The notes beneath the pieces are model-generated. The model made no database searches. It was given only the letters and a program-made list of their open reading frames with translations, and was not told where the DNA came from. A DNA stretch of 64,000 nucleotides from Kappaphycus alvarezii (taxonomy: Eukaryota; Rhodophyta; Florideophyceae; Gigartinales; Solieriaceae): NCBI GenBank assembly GCA_002205965.3, contig NADL03000108.1, positions 124,001 through 188,000 on the forward strand. The letters are read 5' to 3'. This document shows, one piece after another, positions 23,370-34,399 of the stretch. Within the stretch, counting starts at the first letter, position 1, and the number at the start of each line of letters is the position of its first letter. Position numbers and translations under genes: made by a program.

Positions 23370-24012
23370 CAGTGCGGTGCAAAAGTATAGACTCAAATGA
23401 ATTGAGAAAAATATTCAAGTAAGCCAGATATATTGTGTACCATAAAAAAAGTCTATAAAAGCTGAGTAGAACAGCAGTATTTTTTAAAGAAAACAAAAGC
23501 CAGTACGTGTGGGAATAAAAACTGTGATTTTATCGGTGCAAAAGTATAGACTCGATCACATTTATTCTCAAACAAAAAGCCTTTAGAGGTCTTAATATGG
23601 AATTTTTGCCCCACAATGGCTAACAACAGATAAAATGCGACGTTTCATTGATTTCACCAGATTATGCAGGAGCTCTTCAGAAATTAGGGACCACTCCTTG
23701 AGAATCGCCTCTTTCAAATCTACCAAGGAAAAATACTGCTTTCCATCCTGGTAAACCCGGCGAGCGAGGATCCCCCATAGGTTCTCGATCGGGTTCAAGC
23801 CAGGAGCCCTTGATGGCCATTCCAAAACATTGACAGAGTTTTCATTAAACCAGGCCTCGGTAGAGTTAGAAACATGAATCGGACAGTTGTCTTGTTGAAA
23901 TGTCCAAGATTAGTCATGTGTCATGGCAGCCCATGGCAACCAATGATTCTTGAGAACCTCTTGATACCTTGTGAAGTTCATTCGACCATCAACGAAGACA
24001 AAATCACAAGTT
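23370..24012 (-). pseudogene. Tc1/mariner transposon, 3' half, DD34E transposase
   Basis: The minus strand reads FVFVDGRMNFTRYQEVL, a stop, then FQQDNCPIHVS (second catalytic D), WFNENSVNVLEWPSRAPGLN and NPIENLWGIL (catalytic E). Counting from QQD to the E of PIEN gives 34 residues, the DD34E spacing of Tc1. The chain ends near 23592. The element terminus CAGTGCGGTGC at 23370 follows a TA dinucleotide, as expected for Tc1. CGGTGCAAAAGTATAGACTC occurs at 23375-23394 and again, in direct orientation, at 23534-23553, an IR/DR-type end. The 5' half, with the first D, is replaced by the family-B LINE. One in-frame TAA lies between the WAAMTHD and SWTF blocks. Confidence 0.8.
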
Positions 24013-24025
24013 CCGAGCGTTGTTC

Positions 24026-24965
24026 ATCGCCGGTCCCCGGCGAAAGGCTTCAGTCTGCGATCACAACTGAACTCATTCTATCAAAGTCCGATAGGTTGTT
24101 TTCGTCCACGACAGCCCACAACCGAGCACAGCTCTCCGTGCGCACATCCTCCGCATCGTCTGTTTTCTCTTCGCTTCCTCTCCCCCACGGCGGTACGTGC
24201 ATGTCCTCTTCTGCGCGGAAAGTCGCTCTCGCTCTACATCCCGGCATCGCGCTATTCCCTGGATCTACTCGCTGTCCGGTCTGCTCCCGCCGCTCGGCCG
24301 ACATTGCGCCCGTCTTAGATCCAAATAGTCAACACGCGTTGTCCTCCAAATACGAAGACGGAATGACTCGTCGTCATCACATCCTCCGCAACGTTCTTGC
24401 CAGCTACTGCAAGGAAGTTGGGATCGTCGCCCTCGTCGAGCATCCGCTCCTCTACCAGATTCCCAACTCATCTGGGCATTCGGGGTCCCCCGCGCTACGA
24501 ATGGACATTTACATACCCGCTGCATACGGGCTTCACAGTACCGATATCGCCAATGACGTTACTGTTGCCCACCCCTCCGCACGCCGCCACATTTCGCCAA
24601 GTACGGTTACAGCAGACGCTGCCGCAACACCCAGAGAGTGCGAGAAACATCGTCATTACGGCACTTACTGCAACCGAAACGATTTCCTCCTCTCCCCCGT
24701 CGGGATTGATATCTATGGCGCCTTGGGCGACGATGGTAAGGCTTTTTTCCGCCGCCTTGCTTCCTTCGCTGCTTCCCGTCGCGGTTCCTCCCCTCAACAG
24801 GAGCTCCGCGACTTTGTTACCCGTTTTGCATTTAGCCCCCAAATAATGCAGGCGCGACAGGTTTCTACCCGCCGCCCGCATTTTTAGTTAATTTATGAAT
24901 ACCCTCCGCACGCCTCTGTGAGACATTGTACGACAAATAAAGATCTACCACCACAGTAGTATTCT
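24026..24965 (+). pseudogene. RLE retrotransposon family B, endonuclease 3' part
   Basis: The plus frame ends at 24887 and carries STRCPVCSRRSADI, QHALSS, EDGMTRRHHILRNVLASYC and ALRMDIYIP, then DVTVAHP. This is the C-terminal zinc-knuckle plus restriction-like endonuclease arrangement of RLE LINEs. The last zinc ligand position (usually H-A-L-x-C) is Ser here. The tail continues DIYGALGDDGKAFFRRL to a stop. The 3'UTR contains GTTAATTTATGAATACCCTC and ends AAAGATCTACCACC. The 5' end is truncated in the Tc1 element at about 24020. Family B differs clearly in sequence from family A. Confidence 0.75.
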
Positions 24966-24979
24966 GTCAGCAAGGTACC

Positions 24980-27290
24980 TAGTTTGCATTTAGGGCTCCT
25001 TGAGATGTATGGAATGGCTGGAACCCATTCGGAGTAGCAAATCTGCATGCCATATTAGATACATGTACCGATGGTCGGAGCAATGTAGAAATCATTGCTG
25101 CCGAATTCCAACACCAGCAACAGTCTACCAGAAAGTCGATGGGATGCCAGACAGCAGACACGCAGCGTTAGAAGCTACTGCCAACGCCGATTGTCGTTTT
25201 AGAAGAATGCCTCGAACCTTCGCAAACTATTCCATTGCGCGGCTGGTGATGGTTCTTGCAAGCTCCGTGTCCACTGAAAACGCCTTTGGATGCCATCCGC
25301 CAAGAGTAGAGATTAGAACAGAAACTAGCCTGCTTCTCCCCGGTAATTCCGCCAGAAAGCCTAGGTACTTTCGCCGCTTTTCCGCGCTCGCTGCATTGAG
25401 ACTGGTCATCGGGTTAAAAGTCCGGACTCTAGAATGGGAGGGAGCGAGTGGATCGACGAATGTTATGTCGAAATAGTCAGTTCCACCTGCGGCACCCATG
25501 GCTCTGGTGTACGGTCTTGTCCGGTGTTGAAGAATCACACGGTGTTCGATGAAAGAGCGCCGAGCTGCCCGTCCAAGATCATTGCCCAGCAAGGCAACTT
25601 GATTGTTGTGGCGATTGTTGTGGTGGCATCGATAACGACACTGAAGCAAATGGTCCCCATGGATGTCTAATGTCTCAGGGCACGCAGGCTTCGGACAAGG
25701 AGTGTCAGGTGCGAAAAATGGAGTTTGGCAAAAGTACTGCAGCCGCACCGAGAAATACTTGCTCCTGATGTGTATCCTCAACCCTGCGCAAGGCGCAGAA
25801 TGGCCCCATCCCGTGGCTCCAGGTAGTGATATGGAGGCCCGCAAACCACAGGTACAGGTATTGTCAGGCGGTAACGCTTCCTGCACCGCTGCGTGGACAG
25901 CGTCTGTAAGCTTCTTTTATGGTGGTGGGTTGTTTGAGCAAGTTGATAAGCGGAAGTCTCTCCGAAGATCTACAGGAGGCATTCCATATGTGAAAAGCTT
26001 GGAGGGTGTCATCGTGTTGGAATAGGTCTTGAGTGGAAGCCGGTAAGAATTTTGCGCACAACTTGTTCGAGGCGGCACTGGACACAAGGAATGAAGCAGC
26101 GCCAACGTCTTTCGCTGACGTCAATCCAATTCCCAAAGTCGGCTTTTTTTCCTGGATAGGCTTGATGGCAGCTGTAATTCCTTAAATATGGTATTATCAA
26201 GCAATCCACCTGCCAATTTTCGGACAGTTTTCGAGTAGGTCGTCAAAAGTACTTGGCCCCTTTCCTTGTACAGGAAGGCAAAACGACCGAAGAAGGTACC
26301 CCAATTTGCAGTCCCAAAACAGTTTCGAAGCAATCGGAACGAAACCTGGGATTCTTCTAGCTCCAAAACGGCATTGATAAGAGGTTCGAGGTTGTGGACA
26401 TGGTCCAGGACGTGCTTTTCCATGCACATATTAGGACCTACTGGAGCGTTTAAGATGACAACCCCTTCACAGTACCCCTGCAACATGTCGGGGGGGTAGG
26501 CCCCTCGGCCTAAGGCGACGGAGGATGTGGGCCATCAGATCTTGCATCTCGGGATGGCGAGATGAAGCCCAAGACGTTTGGCTTCCGGGGAGGACAAAAC
26601 TTCGACAGCCTTGAGTAATGAGGTGTGTCTGGCTAAAATAGAACCATTATCTTTGTACCAAAGTTCCAAAAGCAAGATTTCCTCTTCGGGAAATGAAGAC
26701 AACAACTCTCGAATTTTTACATCGAGAGGATGGAGGACTAGGGCGAAAAGCAAGCCGCTGAGCGGTTCTCCTTGCTGAGTTCCCGCGACACTCCGTATCG
26801 TCTCGAATCCAGTCCATAGGAACGGTAGATCGTTGTTGGAGCAGTACAGCACCCAGGGTACCTTTTAGGGAGCGTAGTTCCTTCCCCATTACTGTGTCCG
26901 TATACCATTCTTGAGTCGATTATGTCTGGAAAACCATGGGAGAGATCGGATATATCTTCGAAGAGTAAAACACCCAAACCTTTTCCCCAGGGTAGCAACT
27001 GGGGAAAATGATTCTTGACGGCTTTGGAAAAGGCTTCACGGCTCCAGAGGTTGAAGGCATTCCTTAGACCCACCGATAGATGAGCATAGTCGGAACCAGT
27101 GCCGAATTTGTTCACAATGCGAGGAACTCCATGAACCAGTGTCAGTTCCTGATTTTGTGGCAATACCGACCTGCAGTCGCCTAAAGTAGCGTGCTGCTTT
27201 GTCATTGACTCGAGTTGCGAGGCAGCTGCTCGCCAGTCTTCCTAAAGTTTCCCCTACAGCAATGGGGCGCGGGGTCATGTCTAAGGTGTC
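24980..27290 (-). pseudogene. RLE retrotransposon A3, 5'-truncated and broken
   Basis: Minus-strand frames in order: RT start TPRPIAVGETLGRLASSCLA (27.27 kb), motif A SVGLRNAFN (normally SVDLKNAFN, so the catalytic Asp is Gly), motif B GTQQGEPLSGLLFALVLHP, motif C LWYKDNGSILARH (normally YHDDG, with one Asp lost), then zinc-knuckle and endonuclease GTDYFDITFVDPLAPSHSRVRTF near 25.45 kb. The C-terminus SNAACLL-like part lies near 25.15 kb and homology ends near 24980. A 125-bp LINE stub sits inside the RT frame (26861-26985). Two mutated catalytic aspartates mean that this copy is dead even without the frameshifts. Confidence 0.85.
26861..26985 (+). mobile_element. 125-bp LINE stub inside A3 RT
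   Basis: It begins CCTTTTAGGGAGCGTAG, carries TATACCATTCTTGAGTCG, GGGAGAGATCGGATATATC and AGTAAAACACCCAAACC, and ends TTTTC. The flanking 9-bp duplication CCCAGGGTA is perfect (26852-26860 and 26986-26994). Removing the insert and one duplication rejoins the A3 RT reading FPQLLPW to the cysteine-tyrosine stretch seen in A2. Confidence 0.9.
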
Positions 27291-27294
27291 AGTC

Positions 27295-28047
27295 CAAAGT
27301 ACACAATGTCTGGTGGTACCGTAAAACTGTAATCCAGTTTCTGAGTTGAGGGGTAACCAGCACCTTTATTTAAATTTTAATTGCACCTTCTAAACAGACA
27401 CAACCCGGCAAGGGCTTGACCAATTCCTACTCCAGCAAAAGGGCCAGCAGGAAATCTTCAATTGAAATTTCGGCAAGCGGAGAAAGGGAGCGGAAGAAAA
27501 TTCCTCCATTGAAATTTCGCCAAGTCGAGAAATAAACATGTTGAAAAAGCTGAGATGGAACCACGCATTTCGAAATATCGTCTTGAGCAGCTAGAACTCG
27601 GAGATACAGTGACAAGCTGCACAGGAGGAGCATGAGTCGGGATTCGCAACAAAAAAGACATTACCAAATGTTGAATTTATCTCTGTTTATTTTATATAAT
27701 TAAAAGCCAAAATGCTCTACTTAGATGGGTGGCGGGCGGTAAAATTAGAGTTCTTCGATGGGGACATTTTCATCATATTCAAAATTGACGGTGACATTGT
27801 AAAACACAGACCACTACATGGGCGACAGAATCGAAGTTACAACTCGTAAGAGAGACTTTCGTGTCCTCGATTCAGTTGTAGAGCGACAGGAAGCAGATCA
27901 ATGGCGACTTCGCCCATCATAAATGAAAAACAAGGTGATTTATTGCAACAAAAAGCAGATCAAAGGTGACTTCGATGAATTGTGACGTCGTTCTTGATGA
28001 ATGAAGGACAGGGTGATTTACTGTAACCAGAAGCTGAAGAGTGATTA
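27295..28047. other. No gene recognised
   Basis: AT-rich sequence with short frames only. Near 27850-28030 two related units occur (AAGCAGATCAATGGCGACTT and AAGCAGATCAAAGGTGACTT, about 65 bp apart), a short imperfect tandem repeat that may be a transposon end. Confidence 0.35.
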
Positions 28048-30940
28048 TTAAATGAAGAACCTAGTCCTCTCCAAAAAGTTGACGCAGATGACACTGACTA
28101 GAATTGTGTCCTTCTTGATGGCGTACAGAACGACTGCAGCTTCGTTTCCGTTTTGATGTTGGCCCGCGTTCAAAACGTCCCTTTCGACGTACACTAGCAT
28201 TTTAACTGGACGTCTTCGCGGAGGAGGTAGTGCTTTGGGGACATTCAAATTGTGACCAGTCACAGCAGCTAGCTTAGCGCTTGAAATTATGTGATCAACT
28301 TCTTTCTTGGTCGGAAAACGAAATCTACACTCTGCGTATAGCGCTTTTCATTGTTTCGCGAGATGGCGAGGGTCCACAAAGAGTTGTATATTTGAGGCTC
28401 CAAACTTTTCACATATTACTGCAGTACCGTGAAAGCAAGAAATCTCACCCCCATTCGTAGAATAAACACAGCAGATAGGTGGTTTTTGATTGAAAGTTGG
28501 CAAAAAAACTCGGCGCTGCACAGAACCATACCGTAGACTTGTAACTATTGCTTCCATCCCACCCGTTCCTTCACAGAATGTAACTGTGTCTTGATAAACA
28601 CGAGAACGCCGTATAAGCTTTGCAATTTGTTTCTAAATATTCGGTGGCACAGGGGTTTTTCAAGCCTCTGCAGCATCTTGAAGACTTAAAAATCCAGCTC
28701 TTTGAACTGTTACAACATTGTGCAACATTGTCTGGGTCTCAACAGATCTTATATGATTGCGTAGTGAAGCTCTTATCTGACTTTCGGCCCCTTGCGAAGT
28801 GAGGATCATATCCTGAAGAGACGAATAAGCTTTCCGCAGGTCAGATAAACGAAAAGGACTCCGGTAAGCCTTCTGCGCTTCAGAGTACTCCTTTACAATT
28901 TCATCCACAGCACCGCGACTGGGAGCGAACAAGGCTCGCTCGTACAGGGATAATCCAATTGCTCTGGCTGCGCCCAACTTCAAACCCATGTTATTCCTTA
29001 CATGCAGAGGATTTAAAAAGAGTTTAGCGTTTTGAAAAACTTCATTGAACGCCTTATCAATGTTTTTCTCCTGATGGACAATTGTGTTCCCGCCTACTAT
29101 ATAGAACCCTTTGATTCGCCTGCATTCCTCAAATTCAACCTTCCAGTTCTCGTGATTTTCAGGACCAATGAAATGGGCGAACAGGAGAAGAAGAAATGCA
29201 TATATGTTACCACCTCAAATGTTGTACCGTACGATTGAGGTCCCACACCGTCACAATGCGCAGCATCGGCTGCAGCTGTTGTGCGACCGAGATCACAGTA
29301 ACGTTCAGTGGCGCTTTGCACAAAGAGAAGACCAACGTAGTATCGTCTAGAATCAAAAATATCGTAAACTTCAACTTCGCTTTTGCTGAACGTTGCATTT
29401 GCAGCCAGCCGCTTCTCTTTCTTGCGTTGCGTGAAAATGTGGTGAGCAGCCTTATACCTTTGCTCCTTTATTTCCATACAGCTCAAAATGAATACTTCGT
29501 GCCCATACTTCCTTAGTAGCTCTGCGTACCCTTCAAGTGCAGCCATGTCGACTGCACGTGAAGCATTCATGTGCCTGATTACTTCCAATCTCACAGAACG
29601 GTAGTGACTGTCTGGAGTTTGCCTTCTGTATATCGTTTTTGCCCGCACTAGTGACCCTATAGCTTTAGCTGAAATGTTAGGATCTTCTGCAGTTTCGCTC
29701 AAAATGATAGGAGCCAGTTGAAGAGGTTTGCACGCGGGGGCACAGAAGCTCTTGACTTTTGCGCTTGAAGCCGCCTCGTTTGATGCATGAATGGCACACT
29801 GTTCACAATGAGGAATGTACTGGTTTAGTTCCAATAAACCAGTCTTCGGCTGCCAGTTAAAGGTCAAGAGGGCAGAAAGTTCTCCCTTACGGCACTTCAC
29901 ACGCACCTTCTCCCAGGTTTAAGATATATTGAATCTTTTTTGGACCCTAATTTATGCTGTATGCGCGCGAATGAGCTCCTCGCATTGCCAACCGAGCTGC
30001 AATGCCATCTAAACTGACGGTACGACTTCCACACACCATCGTGGCCTCCGAGTCATGGAGTCCACCTCTTCAGCCTGTAGAGCGAACTTTAAGCGTTCCA
30101 TACTTCGTCGTTTAGACGCTCGCTTTTGGTTTGACCTTCGGATCTTGTGCGTGCTTCTCTCGGAAAAGGTCGTAGACACAGTTTCACTCCTGCCATTGGT
30201 TTTTTTTCCACTGTCACCCTTCTGTTCGACATATGTGCCGCCGCCACCCCACAAACGTGACATACTTCTTGCTTTACCGCCACTAAGCACAGCCTCGCTG
30301 TCGCAAACAGTATAATTTGATGGGCAATACTCCAAATCAGGGTCAAGCATACTCACGTCCAAGTCCAACAAGTCCTCTTCCGTAACGCACTCTTGAATAT
30401 CATCTCCGTCAGCATCTTCATCTCCAGGTAGCTCACATTACCAGCCCTTGAAAAAGTATTTTTCGTCCTGTTCCACACTTTCAAGTTCTTGTTGTTCTCT
30501 AGTGACTCGTGAACTAAAGTTGCCCGGATTTGAATCACCCTGGTCTTCTTCCTGTTCCACTGACAGTCGACGCTGACAACCTGGCGCTTTCTTTTCTTGA
30601 CTTTCACGGTATTGATGTTTCGTACATTCTTGTCCCGTTTGCTCTTCCTTTTCCAGTTAAGCGCGGTGGCGGAATATCTCCTCTGCACGCTTGCGTTCCG
30701 CCCCTTCTATTTTATCTTTATCTTTTCTTTTACAAAAGCATGTGTTCGCTTCAGTATTTGCAAGGTCTTGATCTTTGTCTCTGGAACATTGCCTCGGAGT
30801 CGGACGATTTGAATTTTCTTTTGCAATCAGATCATTGATTTGTAGCCATTGTTCGGCTGCCGTTGACTGTATAGTATACTTGATGGAAGCAGGCATCCTA
30901 AATTCTTCGTCAACTTTCAGTCCGTTTGTCATTCGTAGTT
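28048..30940 (-). pseudogene. MULE-type DNA transposon, transposase remnant
   Basis: The core frame 29906-29097 contains a CEQCAIHASNEAA cysteine block (putative zinc-binding), the segment RQTPDSHYRSVRLEVIRHMN, and AADAAHCDGVGPQSYGTTFE, which corresponds to the first D region of the MULE core ('D.t......g.......a...d.n....p.af'). A frameshift near 29190 moves the chain to another frame, where HFIGPENHENWKVEFEEC, then GGNTIVHQEKNIDKAF and LNPLHVRNNMG match the later MULE pattern (W...f, then the second D region, then the cH..kN box). It continues in the frame 28989-28660 (LYERALFAPSRGAVDEI). Upstream frames at 30009-30932 are basic and polar and may be the N-terminus. No terminal inverted repeats were located. 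The assignment rests on motif order. Confidence 0.6.
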
Positions 30941-31555
30941 TATTTGAGTCTCAACGATTTCCAAAGCCCTAGAAAGGGTTCTCATTGTACGATTAGCGCC
31001 AAAATATCGTTTCGGCATCTATGCGGATGGATGAGATATGCTAAGCGTTTATAGGCACGCTTAATGTCCTTTATGGTTGATGTTGAACTGGAAAAACATA
31101 ACACGAAAAGCACAGAGGTCTAGTGCTCTTTAACCATATTAAAATGCTATAACGCATGCTGTGCCGATCGTGGGTGACAATAGTCTTTCATGGTGCGGGC
31201 AATGGAAATCGGGTCAAAGCTTAGAAATGAACAGTTCTGACGGTGACTAGGACCAGGAAGAGGTGTACGTGGAGGCTGGGGTGACTCGCCGACGACTTTG
31301 GTAAACAGAAGGTGTCTTGATGTACTTGTGTGGGGACATTCATTTGATGGGTATTTGAGGTAGGTGAATTAGCCATGTCGCCCGCTTACTCCTTGAAGAA
31401 AACAGTTGTCATCCCTCGAGTACCCAAGGTATCTGCGTGTCCCCTTTACAGAAGTCCAATTTTGCAACACGTCACCATCATATTCGAAAATCTCCCTAAT
31501 TAAAAAATACCGGTTCCAATCGACTCCGACGGCCTTAAAAAAAATAAAATCACCA
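30941..31555. other. No gene recognised
   Basis: Only short frames. The sequence just upstream of 31560 is not shared with the other RLE copies. Confidence 0.35.
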
Positions 31556-31559
31556 CACA

Positions 31560-31990
31560 ATGCCAGACATCCAGCAATGGATAGAAACGGAGGATCGGAT
31601 AATTTTGACATCACCTTCGTCAATACCCTTTAGCCTTCTAACAGAATAGTGCGAAATTTCAACCCACTCATCTTCCTCAATACAGCAATATCCACCAAGC
31701 GTAGAAGGTATGAACCCCTGCTCGCGACTTCTGCTAGAGGAAGGTTTGTGCATATCCCAATATCCACCGTCGTAGGCTGGCTCCCAGAAGCGTACGCGGT
31801 GATAATCGACGTAACGCGGAACGTGGCTGTTCGAGTGATAGATAACTATGGGAAGGTTGGACCAGTTCTTACCAAAAGGTACGCTGCCGCAGACGTATTG
31901 TCTAACTCTACATACCTGCTGGTGGCCTTGACGCCGCCCCGCAAGGAATGTTATTTAGTGGTACCCAATGACTACCTGTGCCACACCCAG
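31560..31990 (+). pseudogene. RLE family A 3' fragment (A6)
   Basis: Plus-strand reading gives GGSDNFDITFVNTL, a stop, SNRIVRNFNPLIFLNTA, then VHIPISTVVGWLPEAYAVII and YAAADVLSNSTYLLVALTP. This follows the endonuclease and C-terminal order of A1 (DITFVNPLAPSN, PISTLGGWHPDA, SNAACLL). The copy is 5'-truncated and has a stop and divergent residues. It resembles the fragment at 87-290 strongly in DNA. Confidence 0.7.
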
Positions 31991-32014
31991 CAGCGTGCAT
32001 ACAACCGAATAGGA

Positions 32015-32085
32015 GGAGGAATGTTTGGGTGCTTTAATTTTTTGCAAGATGTGATGGGTTGGGGCCCGGGGTATCTTAGAGGGTT
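32015..32085 (-). mobile_element. LINE stub
   Basis: The plus strand reads TTTGGGTGCTTTAATTTTTT then GCAAGATGTGATGGG, the reverse complement of the LINE 3' terminal motif. It follows the A6 fragment directly, in opposite orientation. Confidence 0.5.
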
Positions 32086-32089
32086 ACCG

Positions 32090-32730
32090 ATGATCGAAAG
32101 TCGTATTTGCCAGCAAAGCTACCTGGGGCATACCACGAGATATGCCCGCACAACCGAATATGCCTTCTATACATTAATATGAATTTAACAATTCTCCCGT
32201 ACAAAATAGCGTGGTAAAACAGTTCAGAAAAATTTGTTCGAAACACGTAGAGGAAATCTTTTTGCGCTTTATCATTTGTGTGTGGTTGAAAATAATTACG
32301 AGTTCGAACCCTGTGCTCGGTATTCGAGCCACAGAATTTTAGTACCGTTCGGGTTTTTTGGGACAACTTCGGTCACAATAGAAGTTAAGGGACTAAACTG
32401 ACCGCACCAGATGCATAGAAATAAGCGGTGTCCGTAGATGCGACTTTGGTTTGTGTCGTGAAAATCTCCGCAGTGCTGCGCAGCCACCATCTTCAGTACA
32501 TTGTAGGGACTGGCACAGACGGCGCTGGCGTAGTAGGGTAGGAAGGGGCTACGATCGAACGCCTCAACGATGAAGCTAAACAATATATTAACTTCGAACT
32601 TCCCCGCCGCCTTTTTCATCGATCCCTCGGTAGGGGGGCCAGCGCGGCCTTTAATTGTGGACACAATCACCCGCCGTCGGGCAATATCCAACGGTGGGTG
32701 TAGTCTGACCTAAATTCTGATTAAAAACAA
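32090..32730. other. No gene recognised
   Basis: A minus frame of 131 codons (32296-32691) has no familiar motif and no partner in the window. It may be chance. Confidence 0.3.
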
Positions 32731-32734
32731 GGGA

Positions 32735-32935
32735 CTATTGCCATCAGGTGCAGGAGCTGTCATGTCCAATGCGGCCTGCTTGATGGCTGACCTGAAGGTA
32801 GCTTTTTAGGGAGCGTGGCTCTTTCTCCATTACTGTGTCGGAATACCCTTTTTGAGTCGATTTTGGTTGTCTGGAAAACTTTAAGATAGATCAAATATAT
32901 CTTCCAACAGTAAAAACACCCAAATCTTTCCCCCT
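32735..32935 (+). mobile_element. LINE stub: family A C-terminus plus 3'UTR
   Basis: The plus strand encodes GAVMSNAACLMADLKVAF and a stop near 32808, followed by AGGGAGCGTGGCTC, TACCCTTTTTGAGTCG, GTTGTCTGGAAAAC, AAATATATCTTCC and AAAACACCCAAATCTTTCCC. It directly joins the shared short repeat to the family A coding end, which identifies the repeat as a LINE 3' end. Confidence 0.8.
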
Positions 32936-33340
32936 ATTTCCATCCATCCAAGGATACCCAATGACGCCTCTTTTGGCCTTCCACAAACATGCCACGTGTA
33001 GCAGGCTGGGGGCATATCAGAAGTTTTCCATGACTGTCTCCTTCGAGACGAGCGCTCGCCACTTCTGCCCTACTGTGAACGGATAAATTATCGGTCCAAA
33101 GTGGCCAAGATGGCACCGAAACGAGGCACAGCTTTATCATAATTGTGCTCAATCACCAATGGCACAAAAAGTGATTTCTTACGGTGTGTTGTGGCGCACA
33201 ATTCGCCACAATATAGTTTTCTTGATACACAGGCAGTGATTCGCAAATGTTTAATAACGTTCCTCAATCGCTTTTGACGAGTGGCATGCGGCAATGTCGA
33301 CTTTTGTGACATTAATTTACGCAGATATTTTTTGAGTAAC
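32936..33340. other. No gene recognised
   Basis: Short frames on both strands without motifs or partners. Confidence 0.3.
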
Positions 33341-33344
33341 GATT

Positions 33345-33558
33345 TGCTCTCAAGGGCTTTCCCGTCGCCTTTCTTCCTTCGCTGCTTCCCGTCGCTGTTC
33401 CTCCTCTCAACAGGAGCTCCGCGACTTCGTTAACCGTTTTGCATTTAGTCTCCAAATGATGCAGGCGCGACAGGTTTCTACCCACCGCACGCATCCGTAG
33501 TTAATTTATGAATACCCTCCGCACGCTTTTGTGCAACATTGTACTACCCATCAAGATT
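33345..33558 (+). mobile_element. LINE stub: family B 3' end
   Basis: It matches 24745-24960 (CTTCCTTCGCTGCTTCCCGT, AACAGGAGCTCCGCGACTTC, CAGGCGCGACAGGTTTCTAC and GTTAATTTATGAATACCCTC) and ends at AAGATTTACCAC. Only the last ~70 codons and the 3'UTR are present. It is a second copy of the family B end. Confidence 0.8.
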
Positions 33559-33904
33559 TACCACAAACACAGTATTGCTGCAGTACATTACCAACCAGAT
33601 TTTGTACTTCTATCGTCCACCTATTTCCTCCGTCGCACTCTTCTCTGTTGCCATCATTCCTCTTGCCTCCTTTTTATCAAATTTCCTGGATCCCTACCTT
33701 CTAGGAGGGTTGAAACTCGTATTTGGACTATGATGGTCATGGTTCCTTTTGGGAGCCCGGTATTCGATGCCAATCAGCGTATCCCACGGTACGTTGTATA
33801 TCACTACTTACCTCCGTCCCTTCTCAACCCCTCGGTATTGCACGCCACTACCTTTCCTGCACTATAAGTCTACATCCGCCGGTACAGTCACATAAGACCT
33901 GCCA

Positions 33905-34395
33905 CCCGTCAGTTGTCTAGTGATCAATCTCCGGGACGAAGAAATCTTCTCCGGTACCAGAGCTCTTATACCGGCGTACAGGATCGTTGTCCCGAGGATT
34001 GGCGTACATAAATGTAATAAGCCCGATCATTTTGTAGGGTACATCGGTTTAGGACCTCAGGGGGAGACTAATTGCCACCAGGACCACAGTACTCCAACAA
34101 CATCATATTGTCATCATGACTCCGCCTACGGAAGAAACATGTACCAGTCCTCTAGAACATCGCCCACTACAAAGCAAGCAGTCTCATGCGTTTTGGCTAT
34201 TTTGCCGAGATGTAATATCCTCACAGTCCAAACGAGCGCTGCTGCACCCAGGAAAATACCCCCTGTGCTGCAACACAAACCACTGCCCGTAAACTGTGAG
34301 ACAACTCGTGGTCCACCTTAGATAAGCCCACTCCCGCAACTTTGAAAAATGGACTGCGTAAAGTCCATCAGCTGTCGAGCCTCCAGGAGAACCTT
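33905..34395 (+). repeat. Dispersed repeat, copy 2 (partner 2230-2690)
   Basis: Shared landmarks in order: ATAAGCCCGATCATTT, CATCGGTTTAGGACCTCAGG, ACTCCGCCTACGGAAGAA, GCGTTTTGGC, AACACAAACCACTGCCCG and GGACTGCGTAAAGTCCA. The copies differ by many substitutions. The family is unidentified. Confidence 0.6.
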
Positions 34396-34399
34396 GCAA

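Noticed and set aside
32300..32345. B-box-like GAGTTCGAACCCT as a tRNA gene
   Set aside because: No A box at a fitting distance and no acceptor stem pairing were seen.
32296..32691. 131-codon minus frame as a gene
   Set aside because: No motif, no partner and surroundings full of LINE debris; probably chance.
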